From Zygnema cylindricum (taxonomy: Eukaryota; Streptophyta; Zygnematophyceae; Zygnematales; Zygnemataceae): a stretch of DNA of 64,000 nt. The stretch spans positions 1 to 64,000 of the forward strand of contig JBBHKE010000927.1 of NCBI GenBank assembly GCA_037447655.1, written 5' to 3'. The notes under the pieces were generated by a model. The model saw only the letters and a list, made by a program, of their open reading frames with translations, ran no database searches and had not been told where the DNA came from. Positions 1-10,930 of this stretch are shown piece after piece (positions within the stretch are counted from its first letter, which is position 1; each line of letters begins with the position of its first letter). The translations under genes were made by a program, and so were the position numbers.

Positions 1-89
1 GAGGGCGAGGGAGAGGGAGAGGGAGAGGGAGAGGGAGAGGAAGAGAGAGATTGGGAGAGAGAGAGGGAGAGAAAGGGAGAGAGTCGCTT
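1..89. repeat. (GGGAGA)n purine microsatellite
   Basis: Almost pure GGGAGA/GAGAGA repeat that starts at or before the window edge. It probably lies in an intron of the squalene synthase gene transcribed from the minus strand, where it would read as a pyrimidine tract. Confidence 0.95.
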
Positions 90-1222
90 GCTACTTTACC
101 ATGAGGTCTCTGTAAGCAATTCTTACCTATAGTGTCAAGGCCCCTAAGAACAAGGTAAAATACACACACCTGTTTCACAAACTACGATAAGAAAAATCAA
201 TAAAACCATCAAATTTTACTCTCTCTTTTATTTATTAATAGTATTACCTTTCTTGACCATTAAAAAAAAAAAATGGATGAACTTTTTATGAAGTGACAAT
301 AGTGTGGTCGTCTATTCTACCAATTAGCTTTTTTATCTGAAGCGTTTTTCAGCACATTCATGGACATGTTTGGTATATTTCGTCTTGCCTCAGGGTCCTT
401 CCACTTCAAAGAAAAAAATGTATTCATGGACCAAAGTCTCTTTTACTTTGCGTTTTCTTACTGGGTTTTGCAATTAATGGCAGTCAAGGTAACCTTCAGT
501 GGCTACGTCATTCTTATAAATATTCTAAATATCAATGAACCTACCTGCAATTCCTACCTACCTGCGAATTTGTAAAAAATTCCTCTTGATGCTATAATCA
601 TTTGCAATCATTCATATTTTTGAATTACATCTGACGATGTAGCACCCTTTGGCTGGTTCAAAAACGAAACATGTTAAATGTTTCGTTGTACTTGCTATTT
701 TCTTAGTCCATGCTATCTTCAAAACATGAAAATGAAAACATGTATGATATGTCTATTCGTCAATATAAAATGGTAAACTAGAAATGTTAACTATATGATG
801 GTCGTTTATAACTTCCAAAAAAAAAAACCGAAGGAACTTTTGTGTACACAAACTCAGAAATGTGAGAAGAAACATGACTGGTACAGCTTGATAACTAAAA
901 ACTTCATTTTTGAATGAATTATTTTTTTTGGCTAGGAAATAGTAACCGCAAATAAAGTTTTTTTAAACTTCTACACTTAGTGTAAGAGAAAATCAGACGC
1001 TCATTTCTCTAAACCATCTGTGCTTACAAACGGTCATATATCAATGATTGGATGCCTATATCAGGACCATTTTTCTGAACTATTGTCGTCATAGATCGAG
1101 GATTGGATGCCTCTTTGTTAAAAAAAAATCTGAACCATTTATGCTAACAAAATGTCGTAGGTAAAGTGTGCATTTCTTCTAAACCATTAAAGAATCATGA
1201 ACCGTTGTAAAAAGATTCTTAC
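90..1222. other. AT-rich, non-coding; likely squalene synthase intron
   Basis: I searched the minus strand for the expected next squalene synthase exon (residues following LRDA, normally a V-C-x-F-Y-L-V-L-R-A type stretch) and did not find it, so this is probably intron 1. About three degenerate copies of a 50-65 bp unit containing GATTGGATGCCT occur at 1007-1190. No other gene is seen. Confidence 0.5.
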
Positions 1223-1408
1223 AGCGTCTCGAAGCTCCGTATCAAGCTCCTGAATAATGACGGCAAAACTTCGGCTCACTTTGTTGAGTATATTGTAACA
1301 AAAGGCCATGTTTGGATCCTTAGGTAACTTAGTGGCTAAATAAGCTGCATAACGAACTCCAACAAGAGCAGGAATCTCCTCAGGGTGCTCCAAAATGTCT
1401 GCAAGCAT
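1223..1408 (-). CDS. SQS: Squalene synthase, first coding exon
   Basis: Encodes 62 residues matching the N-terminus of plant squalene synthase (farnesyl-diphosphate farnesyltransferase). This ER-membrane enzyme joins two farnesyl diphosphates into squalene, the first committed step of sterol synthesis. The exon reads M-L-A-D-I-L-E-H-P-E-E, then FCYNILNKVSRSFAVIIQEL, then DTELRDA; the SRSF and TELRxAV segments are family landmarks. The exon ends at GCT followed by GTAAGA, a good donor in phase 0, at the place where I recall plant SQS genes having intron 1. The start at 1408 fits the usual length of about 60 residues before this point. A weaker alternative is an acceptor inside TTGCAG at about 1399, with the start further upstream. 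No frameshift or stop is present. The remaining exons lie beyond position 1 or were not recognised. Confidence 0.88.
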
Positions 1409-1599
1409 TCCAATTGTAAGGAAGATAATGAAAGAATTGCTTTCCTTTCTGCGGTGTTAGTCAAAGAAATGGATAGCACAGGAAAACAGAAAACACTATT
1501 TTTTTAAATCTCTATCTATATACAAATTATAGACCTTTGACCGTCTGTCTAATAACCTTTAAATAGGCGTTGATTGTACGTTCCGCGCGTTGAACTTCT
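1409..1599. other. Squalene synthase upstream region
   Basis: Sequence 5' of the squalene synthase start codon on the minus strand. A pyrimidine-rich stretch (minus strand) lies directly upstream of the ATG. No clear TATA box or further exon was recognised. Confidence 0.3.
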
Positions 1600-1701
1600 A
1601 CACGCTTGTACGGAACCACCTTTGTATGACATGACACGCCTGTACGGAAACACCTCTGTATGACAGGACACGCTTGTACGGAGACACCTTTGTATGACAA
1701 A
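1600..1701. repeat. 34-bp tandem repeat, 3 copies
   Basis: Three near-identical 34-bp units start at 1600, 1634 and 1668, each beginning ACACGCTTGTACGG or ACACGCCTGTACGG and ending in a TTTGTATGAC or CTCTGTATGAC segment. A fourth partial unit starts at 1702. Confidence 0.9.
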
Positions 1702-2167
1702 ACACGGTATGGTAACTTGGACACGGTCCATGCCCGTGTAACGGGCACTAATCGAGTACTGTGCCATCTTAAATGTTGGTGTATGTTAATGTAGGATCTT
1801 AAAATAATTCGCTCAAAATTACATTCACAATATTCAGAAAATATTCACAGCGGAAGCTCATAAAAGACAAGAGGAATATTCAGCCAAAAAGATTTTATAA
1901 CTATTTTTGGCCGAAGCCACTTTACATTGTCTCTCTCCTCTCTTCTCTCTCTTCAATAATCTCTACTCCAAAAGAATGACATCTGCAGCGTACACTGCAG
2001 ACTTTATCCCTCCTTTAACTACCTTTCAAACAAAGCAAACAAAGACAGTTAGCAAGTCGACAAAATTCTGTCCTATTCCACAAAGGTCTCCTCTCTCCTG
2101 CCGGAAAAATAATAATCGCGGGCGACCCTGTGTTTTGCCCTTTGGTTGCCAAGGGCCTTTCGTTTTT

Positions 2168-2503
2168 GTACAGTATCGTACTTCAAAATTTTGCGCGTGC
2201 GATCTCGTACATCACGCCAATTTGTCGTTTCCTCAATATCCGTACACGCCAAAATGCCGTGTAATCAATACCGGTTAAGTAACGTACAGTATCGTACTTA
2301 AAAATTTTGCGCGTGCGATCCAGGACATCACGCCACGTTGTGGTATTCTCAATATCCGTACACTACTGCTATTTCAATTTTGGCGTACGATGTGTCGTGT
2401 TATCAACACCGGTACAGTAACGTACAGAATCGCACTTTTAATTTTGGCGCGTGCGATCTCGTCACATCACGCCACGTTGTCGTGTTCTATGTATCCGTAC
2501 ACT
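2168..2503. repeat. ~116-138 bp tandem repeat, 3 diverged copies
   Basis: Copies begin GTACAGTATCG or GTACAGAATCG at 2168, 2284 and 2422. Each holds GCGCGTGCGATC, ACATCACGCCA and TATCCGTACAC. The array abuts the 5' end of the MITE at 2505. Short ORFs across it are not conserved between copies and are judged chance. Confidence 0.85.
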
Positions 2504-2504
2504 A

Positions 2505-3178
2505 CATAGCGAATCGTAATTGGAGGAGATAACGCTAATTCGGTCGCCCTAAATTTCGAATCTATCAAGTTAAATAGAGTAAATGATTCGATTTTTTTCA
2601 TTATGCTTTTTAAAGTAAGGTTTAATTAGCGTAAAAAAATATAATATAGGTTCGTTTTAATTAGTGTGGAGTACGGACAACGTCTGGCTGTGCAAAATTG
2701 TACTTTTATAAGTAAAAAGGTACAAATAATAATTTAATAGAATCGCGCTCGCATGTGAAATTGCACTAAACAAAAAAAAAAAATCCCATCGAAAAAAACC
2801 CGTTCGCATATCTCCGTCTGTCGACAACATTCTCGCCCGTGTGAACATTTACATGAATTTACATGTGAAAATTTTATAGTTAAACGACAACAGTATGAGT
2901 TGAGACAAATAGTATATATCTATGAGACAAATAGTACTAACGTCATAATGACGTCAAAATATACGGGCTGGCGGTTTTCGTATGTCTAAATATTTTAGTG
3001 TTTATAATTACAGCATCGATATTATTGCCGACATAACCTAATATAGAGTACTTAAATAAATTAGAGTAAACTTCCTCTGTTAAAAGGTTCTATCGCAATA
3101 ATTAGCGTTCATAATTATAATTATTTTTTTGTTTTTTTACTCTAATTTTTTCTTTACTCTAATTACGATTCGCGGTGT
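2505..3178. mobile_element. MITE, CACCG-type termini, TA target duplication
   Basis: The right end reads CTAATTACGATTCGCGGTG followed by TA. The left end after TA reads CATAGCGAATCGTAATTGGAG. These are imperfect inverted repeats of about 21 bp. The interior is AT-rich and has no transposase ORF. A TA duplication with termini of this kind suggests mobilisation by a Tc1/mariner-type transposase (inference). Related termini occur at 34173, 53027, 57141, 61803 and 63019. Confidence 0.65.
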
Positions 3179-3661
3179 ACCGTAATTTCAATGTTGGCGT
3201 CACGTACGATGTTCATACATGGTACGCACTGTACTATCGCATTGTACATGGTAAAGACCATGACGATGCCACGTGGATGGTTTAATTCGCCTTTCGTTCA
3301 TGTAGGGGGTTTGATTAAGCGTAAAAGTTTCACATTGACTGAATATATCATGTAGTATTAAATACTTTAATGTTAATTCTAGAATACACATTAAACCATT
3401 AGCATTAATCAACAATAATTCGTTTAAACAGAATACAAATGGTTTTTGTTTATTTTATGTTAAGGTGTTGCATGTGTATTTTTTATATATTTTTTTATCA
3501 AAACATAATATCACAAAAAAAGAAAACAAAAAAAAGACAAACAAAATAAATAACCACAATACAACCTTGATCACATAACAAAAACGCAAGAAACAAATGT
3601 AAACCTAACAAAGAAAATAATAAGAAAAAAAAAACATCACACTTAACTAAGATTAAACTAA
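3179..3661. other. AT-rich, no gene seen
   Basis: Contains A-rich runs (about 3515-3640) and a GTAC-containing stretch near 3203-3250. No homology or repeat structure was recognised. Confidence 0.3.
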
Positions 3662-4180
3662 CTTAGTCCAAAGACCCAGCAGGTTGGAACAACATCATTA
3701 TCAGCTCGATGGTTGACTAACACTACAAACAGGTATTTTCTTTTGGATTTTTTGATAGTTAGAATATCTTGATTACTTTAAGTAGTTTTTTTTGTTTTCG
3801 ATCAAGCACCTTAGTCAAAGACCTATATGGTTGCATAAACATCATTATCAGCTCAAAGGCTGACTAACATTACAATCACTTATTATTTATTAATTTTGTT
3901 GTTTATTATAGTAGATTGATTACTTTGAGTACTTTGTTTTTTTTTTCTTTTTTTGTGGTCAACCAACGAAGTCTTAAGACTTAGAAGGTTGCATAAACAT
4001 CACTATCAGCTCGGAGGCTGACCAACATTACAAACACTTGTTTTCATTCATATACATTGTTACTTTGAATAATTATTATATTTTTTTTTTTTATCAACCA
4101 ACTTAGTCTAAAGACCAACAAAGTTGTTGAACATCATTATCAGCTCAAAGGCTGACGAACATTACAAACACTAGTATATA
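3662..4180. repeat. ~135-157 bp tandem repeat, 4 diverged copies
   Basis: Four units start at about 3662, 3810, 3967 and 4102. Each carries a CTTAGTCnAAAGAC-like start, then ACATCATTATCAGCTC, GGCTGACTAACATTACAA and a T-rich tail with TGATTACTTTGA. Spacing varies with homopolymer length. Confidence 0.88.
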
Positions 4181-4364
4181 TATATATATATAAATTTAAA
4201 CACAACACAAATACTTTGACTACTTTGCTTCGGTGATACTTGATTACTTTGTTTTTTTTTATATGACCAACATTAGTTATTTTTTTTTTTTGAAATACAA
4301 TGCACATTCTTTGAATACTGAAATACAATATAAATACTTTGAATACTTTGTTTTGGTGATACTT

Positions 4365-4725
4365 TGATTACATCATCATCATCATCATCATCATCATCGT
4401 TAACATCATCATTATCATTATCATCATCATCATTACATCATCATCATCATCACCATCATCGTCGTCATCATATCATTATCATCATCATCATCAACATCTC
4501 GCTATCATCATCATCATCATTACATTATCATCATCATCATCATTACATCATCATCATCAACATCATCATCATCATTATCATCATCATCATCATCATCAAC
4601 ATCATCATCATCATTATCATCATCATCAACATCATCCTCATCATTATCATTATCATCATCATCATCATCATTATCATTATCATCATCATCATCATCATCG
4701 TCATCATCATCATCCTCATCATCGG
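4365..4725. repeat. (ATC/CAT)n microsatellite, long
   Basis: About 360 bp of interrupted CAT repeat with CGT, CTC and TTA variants. The poly-Ile/His/Ser ORF on plus and the poly-Asp ORF on minus are by-products of the repeat and are not annotated as genes. Confidence 0.97.
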
Positions 4726-4744
4726 TCACTACAGAAAAAGACAA

Positions 4745-5835
4745 ACAAAAGAGAGAGTCATATCAGATTACCTAAGCAATGACCAATTCTCTCCAAGGAA
4801 TTTTGACTCTCTACTGGAAACCACTGTCATAGATTTGTGAACACAATCGAAATGAACCCACAAAAAAATGGAAAAAAAAACAATGAGCCATTCTTCCCTC
4901 TCTTCTAAGAAAAGAGTTAAAAGTTACCTGGACAACCCTACACCCTAAGTCGTTATTAGTGTTTATAACAATAATTCAATGTCATTTCTTTTTAACGTGC
5001 TAACCACAAAATAAAGTTAATAATTTTTTTTTTCTTAACGATGATTCTTTAAAAAATCAAAACTAACCACGTTAGACAAAACTAAATTAGAATTTAAAAT
5101 GATAAAATAAATCCCACGATAATAAAATTTTTTCTCTAATAGATTCAATCGAGCATCATATACCCAAAAACATGCCTAGGTGGATATTTACATATATTCA
5201 TTTTCCTGAAAAATTACTGTAACTTCAAAAACTGGAAAACAAAAATCAGTGAAGTACACTGTTAATCTTTTTTAGGGGTGATCAACAATTAGTATGAGAA
5301 TTGTTTTATTATTAATAAACAATTAGTATGAGGACTGTTTTAGTGTTAACAAACAATTGTACGAGGATTGTTTAGTGTCAATAATTGTATTTCTATTCCA
5401 AATTCTGTGGACAATTCTAGACCGCAAAAAAAACTAGGGCTAAGACGAAACCAATTAGTATCAACAACTTTCTATTGTGTTTAGAAGCCAAAAACAACTT
5501 AATAACATTGACAAGTAAAACCTCAAGATATCATTTCTACAAAAAAAATTCAAAGTGCAATAATAACATTAGAAGTAAAACTTTGAGATTTTCAATTGGA
5601 AATGTAGAGAAAACCAAACTTTTCCACCTGATATCCTTGTCCTGATGGAAAAATGATACCATTGACTAATGAGCTTGTATTTAATAATACATATTTCACA
5701 ATAATTAGTCGACCAATAAATTGTCTAGTCAATTCTTGATAAATATTTAATTGAATCTTTAATTGTTTTGATTTAGAAAAACAAAATGCTTTACTCTGAA
5801 ATGTTCTGATGGGAAAGAAAAAAAAAGTAACAAAA
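4745..5835. other. AT-rich, no gene seen
   Basis: At about 5285-5385 three short units of AACAATTAGTATGAGGATTG type repeat imperfectly. Otherwise only homopolymers and AT-rich sequence were found. Confidence 0.3.
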
Positions 5836-5837
5836 GA

Positions 5838-5973
5838 GTATCATCGTCATCAACATCGTCAACATCATCGTCTTGAACAACATCATCATTACATCATCAA
5901 CATCATCATCATCATCATCATTATCATCATCATTACATCATCATCATATTCAACATCATCGTCATCATCATCA
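5838..5973. repeat. (ATC)n microsatellite
   Basis: Second ATC/CAT repeat block. It overlaps the 3' end of the OTU-like reading frame on the minus strand and gives that frame an artificial Asp/Met-rich tail. Confidence 0.95.
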
Positions 5974-6362
5974 GCCCATTTTTCACTAGGAGCAAACAAT
6001 GCTCTAAAAAAATTAGCATTCCAAATATGAAAAACAATATGAAAAATTATTGCAGCAACAGGAACTTCACCACAACTGCCGTCAACTTTATCAACAGACA
6101 TATACGTTTGATAATGATTAAAGTCTATAAGTTGAATGCCATGTCCACAACTAATAAAAATAGCATGCTCATCCCAATGACAAAATAAATAACTAATAAT
6201 TACCTTTTTTACATAAGAATATTTAGACTCATAACCAAACAATAATAAGGAAAGAGCACAAAACAAACAATTCCCAAAACCTGTAACATGTAATCGAAAA
6301 AAAGGTTTTCGTGTCATAATGAGCTTACCTAAAATATAACTCTCAAAAGCCGAAAAAAACAC
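5889..6362 (-). pseudogene. OTU-like cysteine protease domain, probably decayed
   Basis: A 157-codon frame whose first 115 or so residues resemble an OTU (ovarian tumour) deubiquitinase domain. It has VTGFGNCLFCALSLLLFG where the family has a GDGNCLFRALS-type core, then a spaced YVKKVIISYL helix, then YQTYMSVDKVDGSCGE, corresponding to the usual Y-x(n)-M-x-x-x-G-x-W-G-x-E block. The nucleophile Cys in GNC is present, but the preceding catalytic-type Asp is Phe and the usual Trp of the WG-E block is Cys. No clear C-terminal catalytic His is seen before the frame runs into the ATC microsatellite. OTU modules occur both in host deubiquitinases and in some transposable elements; I cannot tell which this came from. 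No adjoining exon was recognised. Confidence 0.6.
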
Positions 6363-6748
6363 TTACACCTGAATAACAAAAAATAAAAAGACATTAATAA
6401 ACAAATGAAATAACAAAACAATATGATTTTAATACAAACTTTCCCAAATATGTAAAAAAAAAGAAATAGACAAACAAAATATAATTTATTTAAAAAGTAA
6501 AACATAAAAAATACATTAAAAAAAAAACATAAGGTAAACTTCACACAAACCACTATAAATCATTTAATATGTAAAAAACCACTTACTGAATATTTCAAGC
6601 CTTTGCAAAGGAATGGAAGGAGTGACAATTCGTAAAGTATAAAGAAAATTAAAAATAGACGAGTAACAAAATCCAATTAAAGGGAAAATAAAAAGAAGAT
6701 GGGAGGTAATGGTAATCTATATACAAAAATTATGGACCTAAATTCTTT
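6363..6748. other. AT-rich, no gene seen
   Basis: A/T-rich with long A runs. The Phe-rich minus-strand frame at 6329-6553 is explained by the A-runs and has no recognisable domain. Confidence 0.3.
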
Positions 6749-7035
6749 GTGCGCTTGACAGGACGGTTTGAAACCGCTACACTACAGTACAACGACGACG
6801 ACAAAGTAATCGCGTTAGTTGACCCGCGGCCGACGTCATCAAGGTGGCCACGACAGGTACCCAAGATGCCGTCGATGCGAGTTAACCGTACAAGTAAGTG
6901 AACCGATATCGGAGCGACGGCGACGATTGTAGTTTGTGCCCTTGACAAGACGGTTCGAAACCGCTACACTACAGTACAGCGACGACGACAAAGTGATCGG
7001 GACAGTTGACCCGCGGCCTATGACGTCAAGGATGG
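6749..7035. repeat. Direct repeat, 187-bp spacing
   Basis: A segment of about 100 bp starting GTGCGCTTGAC (6749) recurs as GTGCCCTTGAC (6936). Shared blocks include AACCGCTACACTACAGTACA, CGACGACGACAAAGT and TTGACCCGCGGCC. It is GC-richer than its surroundings. The two minus-strand frames across it are repeats of each other and have no known domain. Confidence 0.85.
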
Positions 7036-7256
7036 TTTGGTACGGACGGATTTTAGTCATCTTGCTTAATCTTACGACAACATGAATCACTTCGCAACGT
7101 TTATGTTGACGTAAGTTGATGTTAAGGGCAATTCACGTCCAAACAAATTCGACGTCACGCTAAAATGTCGCGTTAACATGGTTTTTTCTTATCTCCTAAC
7201 CAACATAGTTAGTAACAACCTCCCAAAAATCCATAAAACATGGTGAATGTAAAAAA

Positions 7257-7525
7257 TGATTTGGCTTGTACATTTGACCAAAGACTTAGCATTTTATCTT
7301 ACTTTTTTGGAGATTGAAAAAAACTAATTTGATTTTTACATAAGACCAGGGATCTAAACAAACCATTTGACTTTTTAGAGTTGACCAGAGGTTTAAACTA
7401 AAGATTTGACTTTTACATTTGACCAAAGATTTAAACAAATTATCTAACATAAGTTTGACCAGAGATTAAAACAAACTATTTGATTTTTACATTGGTCTAG
7501 AGATAAACAAACCATTTGGCATTTC
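7257..7525. repeat. ~50-60 bp imperfect tandem repeat
   Basis: Five or six degenerate units with TTTGACCAAAGATTTAAACA and ACCATTTGACTTTTACAT variants (for example at 7270, 7345, 7378, 7420, 7455 and 7490). Confidence 0.75.
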
Positions 7526-8537
7526 CTACCACATATGAAAAACAATGGATCACAACATATCCATTTAAATTTCACATTTTATAAGAGATAAAAAGATGGG
7601 ATCAAAAATTTGATCCATACATGTAACTTGAGGGTCGGAATAGGTTGAATTTGGGATCAAACTCCGGTCCACTTTGAATATGTTCTTTATCACTACCTGA
7701 ACCTATATAAAACACAAAAACCTCAAAAACAGTCAAAATTATCCCAACTTTTTTTTATGGAAGTTAATTAAACTAGAAAGTGCACTCAAGTTATTGTTTA
7801 TCTTTGTGACAAACCGTTAGATTAAGTCCACAAATCGAAAGCTATATGCCTTAGTTTTCAATCGATTAAAGTCCTAAAACAAACTTCTATGAATGCTCAA
7901 AAATTGCTTAAAACTAATCTGATTCACACTACGGTTAAATCTCTGGATGCTGGCCGAGATTCATATTTTTTTGGTATAAAAATGTACACAAAAGTTACCA
8001 AAAAAGTTTAATCTTAGTCAACATCCCAAATTTTCACCCATAGTGCGTATATGCTTACTTATAACACTAAACGGTGTTCAACACAAATGAAGATAAAATA
8101 TGATTTTTTTTGACCAATTTTGGAAAGCTACGACCTTTTTTTGCAACACATTTAAGTAAAAAAGAAAAGTGAAAACAAAACACTGGTTCTTTAAGACTCT
8201 CCCAACGCAAAACTGGAAGTTTTTAAAGTTGAAGGGAACCCTCCACAAGCACTTCGTCTCCTACGGAAATATTGTTAACGACTAACTCTGAAAAAGTAGT
8301 GTATTTAGTCTCCGGTGCTTCTGCCAAAAGAACAAGTCTGTCATTTATATTCACGAGCAATATGTAACGCATCAACATTCAAATATACAATCAAACTACA
8401 TGCATCACAAATAAACCTTACAAAAAGGAAAAGAATAAAGTGCAACAAAAGTGTTCAACATTCTTTGTTTTCAAAAAAAATTACTCGCAAATACTTCGCC
8501 ATGGTTCAAATGAACAATGAAATTTTGTGGGCTCCGT
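7526..8537. other. AT-rich, no gene seen
   Basis: No conserved ORF, RNA or repeat recognised. The 107-codon frame starting at 8315 has no domain and runs into LTR-derived sequence. Confidence 0.3.
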
Positions 8538-9060
8538 TGCCCCATAGAATGCACACTTTACAAGTAGCCACTTGGATAACATCAACCCACTTTGGTTTCC
8601 CCAAAAAAGACTGCCACCCTGGCAAGCAATTACTCTAACCAGCCTCACTCTTATGAAGACAAGACTCCTTTGAGTCCAACGCAAAAAGAATCACTGAATT
8701 TGATCCCTAGAGCAATTAGATATGGTTGGCCAAAGACGAACTATTTATACAGAAGGTCACCTGGATAGAGGCGCTTCAAATATTACTAAGTCATAGTCTG
8801 CCTACTCTCAGCTACCTATTACTAAACCCTAGTCCAATTGGAAAACTATATAGCACTAAAGGTACAGTGGCCGATGTACTTATTGTACGGCCATTGTACA
8901 ACATGGCCTTCAAGGTGACACTTGTGAAATCGGGAGCCGTGGTTCCTCCTCCCATCTTGTGTGGTATCCAAATAGTGTGACGCCACGTGGCATTGCGTGA
9001 AGCTATTTCCAAAGGCCGCCAAAAATTTCATTCCGGGTGGCGGCTGCAATGACGGCCGTT
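8538..9060 (-). mobile_element. Diverged copia-type LTR fragment
   Basis: The plus strand matches the reverse complement of the LTRs described below. It contains TGCCACCCTGGCA, a CTTTGAGTC segment, GCAAAAAGAATCACTGAA, ATATGGnTGGCCAAAG, the block GTACGGCCATTGTACAACAT and CGCCACGTGGCA. Both LTR ends are missing, so it is an old truncated copy. It may belong to the minus-strand pol fragment at 9483-10930. Confidence 0.6.
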
Positions 9061-9198
9061 GGATCAATTAAATTTACACGGTTCAGATTCGCGTTTGTGC
9101 ATGAATTGTTTCATATGGGTCTCGTAGTCAGTTTGGTGTGAATTTAATGTTGTGTCATAGTTTAAGTACGTATCAAATCTAATGAGTTCATCGTTTCG

Positions 9199-9272
9199 TA
9201 GCGCCTTAATGGTTAAGGCGTCCAGCTATATAGAATCCATTGGTCGTAGGTTCAAATCCGACAGAAGGCGCA
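9199..9272 (+). other. tRNA-like sequence (A box + B box), tRNA pseudogene or SINE head
   Basis: GCGCCTT (9201-9207) can pair with AAGGCGC (9265-9271), giving a tRNA-sized unit of about 72 nt. An A-box-like TAGCGCCTTAATGG (9199) and a perfect B-box-like GGTTCAAATCC (9249-9259) are correctly spaced for RNA polymerase III. Against a working tRNA: the anticodon stem is poor, the T stem has a mismatch, and two extra bases separate the T arm from the acceptor strand. No SINE tail could be delimited. Confidence 0.45.
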
Positions 9273-9336
9273 ATTTTGGTAAAATACCCCTCTACTTTAG
9301 TCTGCACCTTCTAAATAGCAGGGCAGCCATGGCGTT

Positions 9337-9343
<7 letters not shown>

Positions 9344-9383
<40 letters not shown>
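9344..9383. repeat. (TC)n microsatellite
   Basis: About 40 bp of uninterrupted TC dinucleotides. Confidence 0.97.
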
Positions 9384-9385
<2 letters not shown>

Positions 9386-9482
9386 ATTTCGTTAGAGACT
9401 AAACTAAAAAAGAGACAAGATATAAATTACCTTTTTCAACACTCCTTTTAATTTTTAGCTCTTTTTTCCTCTCAACCCACAA

Positions 9483-10930
9483 CTAAACTAATTTTGGTGA
9501 GGGAACTGCTTCGGTCATCATATCAACCAGCATTTCCCCATCCGGTTTGTACACAAGTTTGATGATTTTCTTTTCAACTTTTTCTCTCACAAAGCTAAGC
9601 CTTATGTCCGCATGTTTGGCCTTAAAATGATATTTGGGACTTGCACCAATTGCACTTGCTGCATGGTTATCACAAAAAATGTTTTGCACTCTATTCTTTA
9701 TAAATCCCAATTCTTGCAGCAAAGATTTCACCCACATTAATTCTTTCAGAGCTGCGCATGATGCCATATACGCTGCCTCAATTATAGATTGAGCGACAAC
9801 TTTCTGTTGTTTGTTGCTCCAGCACCATGCACCCAACCGAATTTGCAAAACATATCAAGAAGTTGACATTCTGAATGGCACATCTTTATAACTAGCATCA
9901 CTCCAAGTGGTGATGTTAGTATTCTCCCCTCCAATATTTAACCATAATTCCTTTGTTCCCACAAGATATCTCATTACCCTCTTGGCTGCTTCCCATTCTT
10001 TCTTTCTCGGATTATTCATACTTCTACTAAGAACTCCTACAGCTGCCGCTACGTCCAGACGTGTACAGTTTATAAAGTAGATCAAGCTTCCTACAATTTG
10101 TCGATAGGGATTATTTTGCATAAATATCTGTTCTTCAAAAGTAATCTGATCATCTAGGATTATTACTCCCCCTTCAACATTCCCCTCACTAACCCTTTTA
10201 AGTTCCATAGGAATAGAGTAACCACTGGCTTAGTCCATCTGAAATTTATGAAGCATATTACCGATTGCTTCTTTCTGAGTTATTCTGATTATTTTCCTAT
10301 CTCTATCCCTTTCCATTTGTATTCCCAAAATGTACTTAGCCTGTACTAAGTCTTTCATATCAAATCGACTACTCAAACTTCATTTAAGTTGATTTATTTT
10401 CTCAATATTTTTACTCAAAATAAGCAAATCATCCACATAAACTGCAATGAAAATTGCACCATTTTCATCTTCAAAAAGATAAATGGAGTGATCTAAGTTG
10501 ATCCGTATGTAACCCAAACAGGTAATGAACTCATCCAATTTTATGTTCCATTGTCAGGGTGCTTGTATCAGCCTGTATAGTGATTTAATCAACCTGCACA
10601 CCTTGCTTTCTTCTCCCTCTACAAATCCATCCGCTTGTTTCAAGAAAATTTATTCTTCTAGTTCCCCATTTAGAAAAGCAATTTTTATGTCCATTTGATG
10701 TATTTCCATGCCTTCCGCTGCAGCTATACTTAAAGGGATTCTAACTGAGGGACATTGCACTACCGGTGCAAAGGTCTCCTCATAATCAATTCCCTCTTTT
10801 TGAGTGTATCCCTTTGCTACCAACCTAGCCTTGTACCTTTCTATAGAATTATCTAAGTTCAATTTTAGTTTAAAAACCCATGTACAACCAATAGGTTTTC
10901 TATCCGGAGGACAATCTACTACACCGTGAA
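9483..10930 (-). pseudogene. Ty1/copia reverse transcriptase-RNase H, truncated
   Basis: Minus-strand remains of copia pol. In order: RT N-terminal half (10650-10930; KPIGCTWVFKLKLN, IERYKARLVAKGYTQKEGID, MDIKIAFLNGELEE), RT catalytic part (10209-10649, broken by stops, with the VYVDDLL active-site motif), the thumb/connection region (9855-10208; PYRQIVGSLIYFINCTR, WSDASYKD) and RNase H/C-terminus (9483-9848; SNKQQKVVAQS, FCDNHAASAIG, HADIRLSFVREKV). It is closely related to elements A-C but has neither LTR attached, and the gag, protease and integrase parts are missing. Several stops and frameshifts make it non-functional. Confidence 0.93.

Noticed and set aside
3662-4180. Repeats considered as a CRISPR array or a set of structured RNAs
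   Set aside because: Whole-unit tandem repeats with homopolymer variation and no spacer/repeat split.
4364-4840. 158-codon plus ORF and 74-codon minus ORF (poly-Ile/His and poly-Asp)
   Set aside because: Entirely encoded by the ATC microsatellite; no non-repeat domain.
5809-6030. Plus ORF with KKKKVTKEYHRHQHRQHH
   Set aside because: ATC-repeat translation on the strand opposite to the OTU-like frame.
9199-9272. Functional tRNA-Arg or chloroplast-type tRNA
   Set aside because: A-box and B-box are good, but the anticodon stem and T-arm/acceptor junction do not fold properly.
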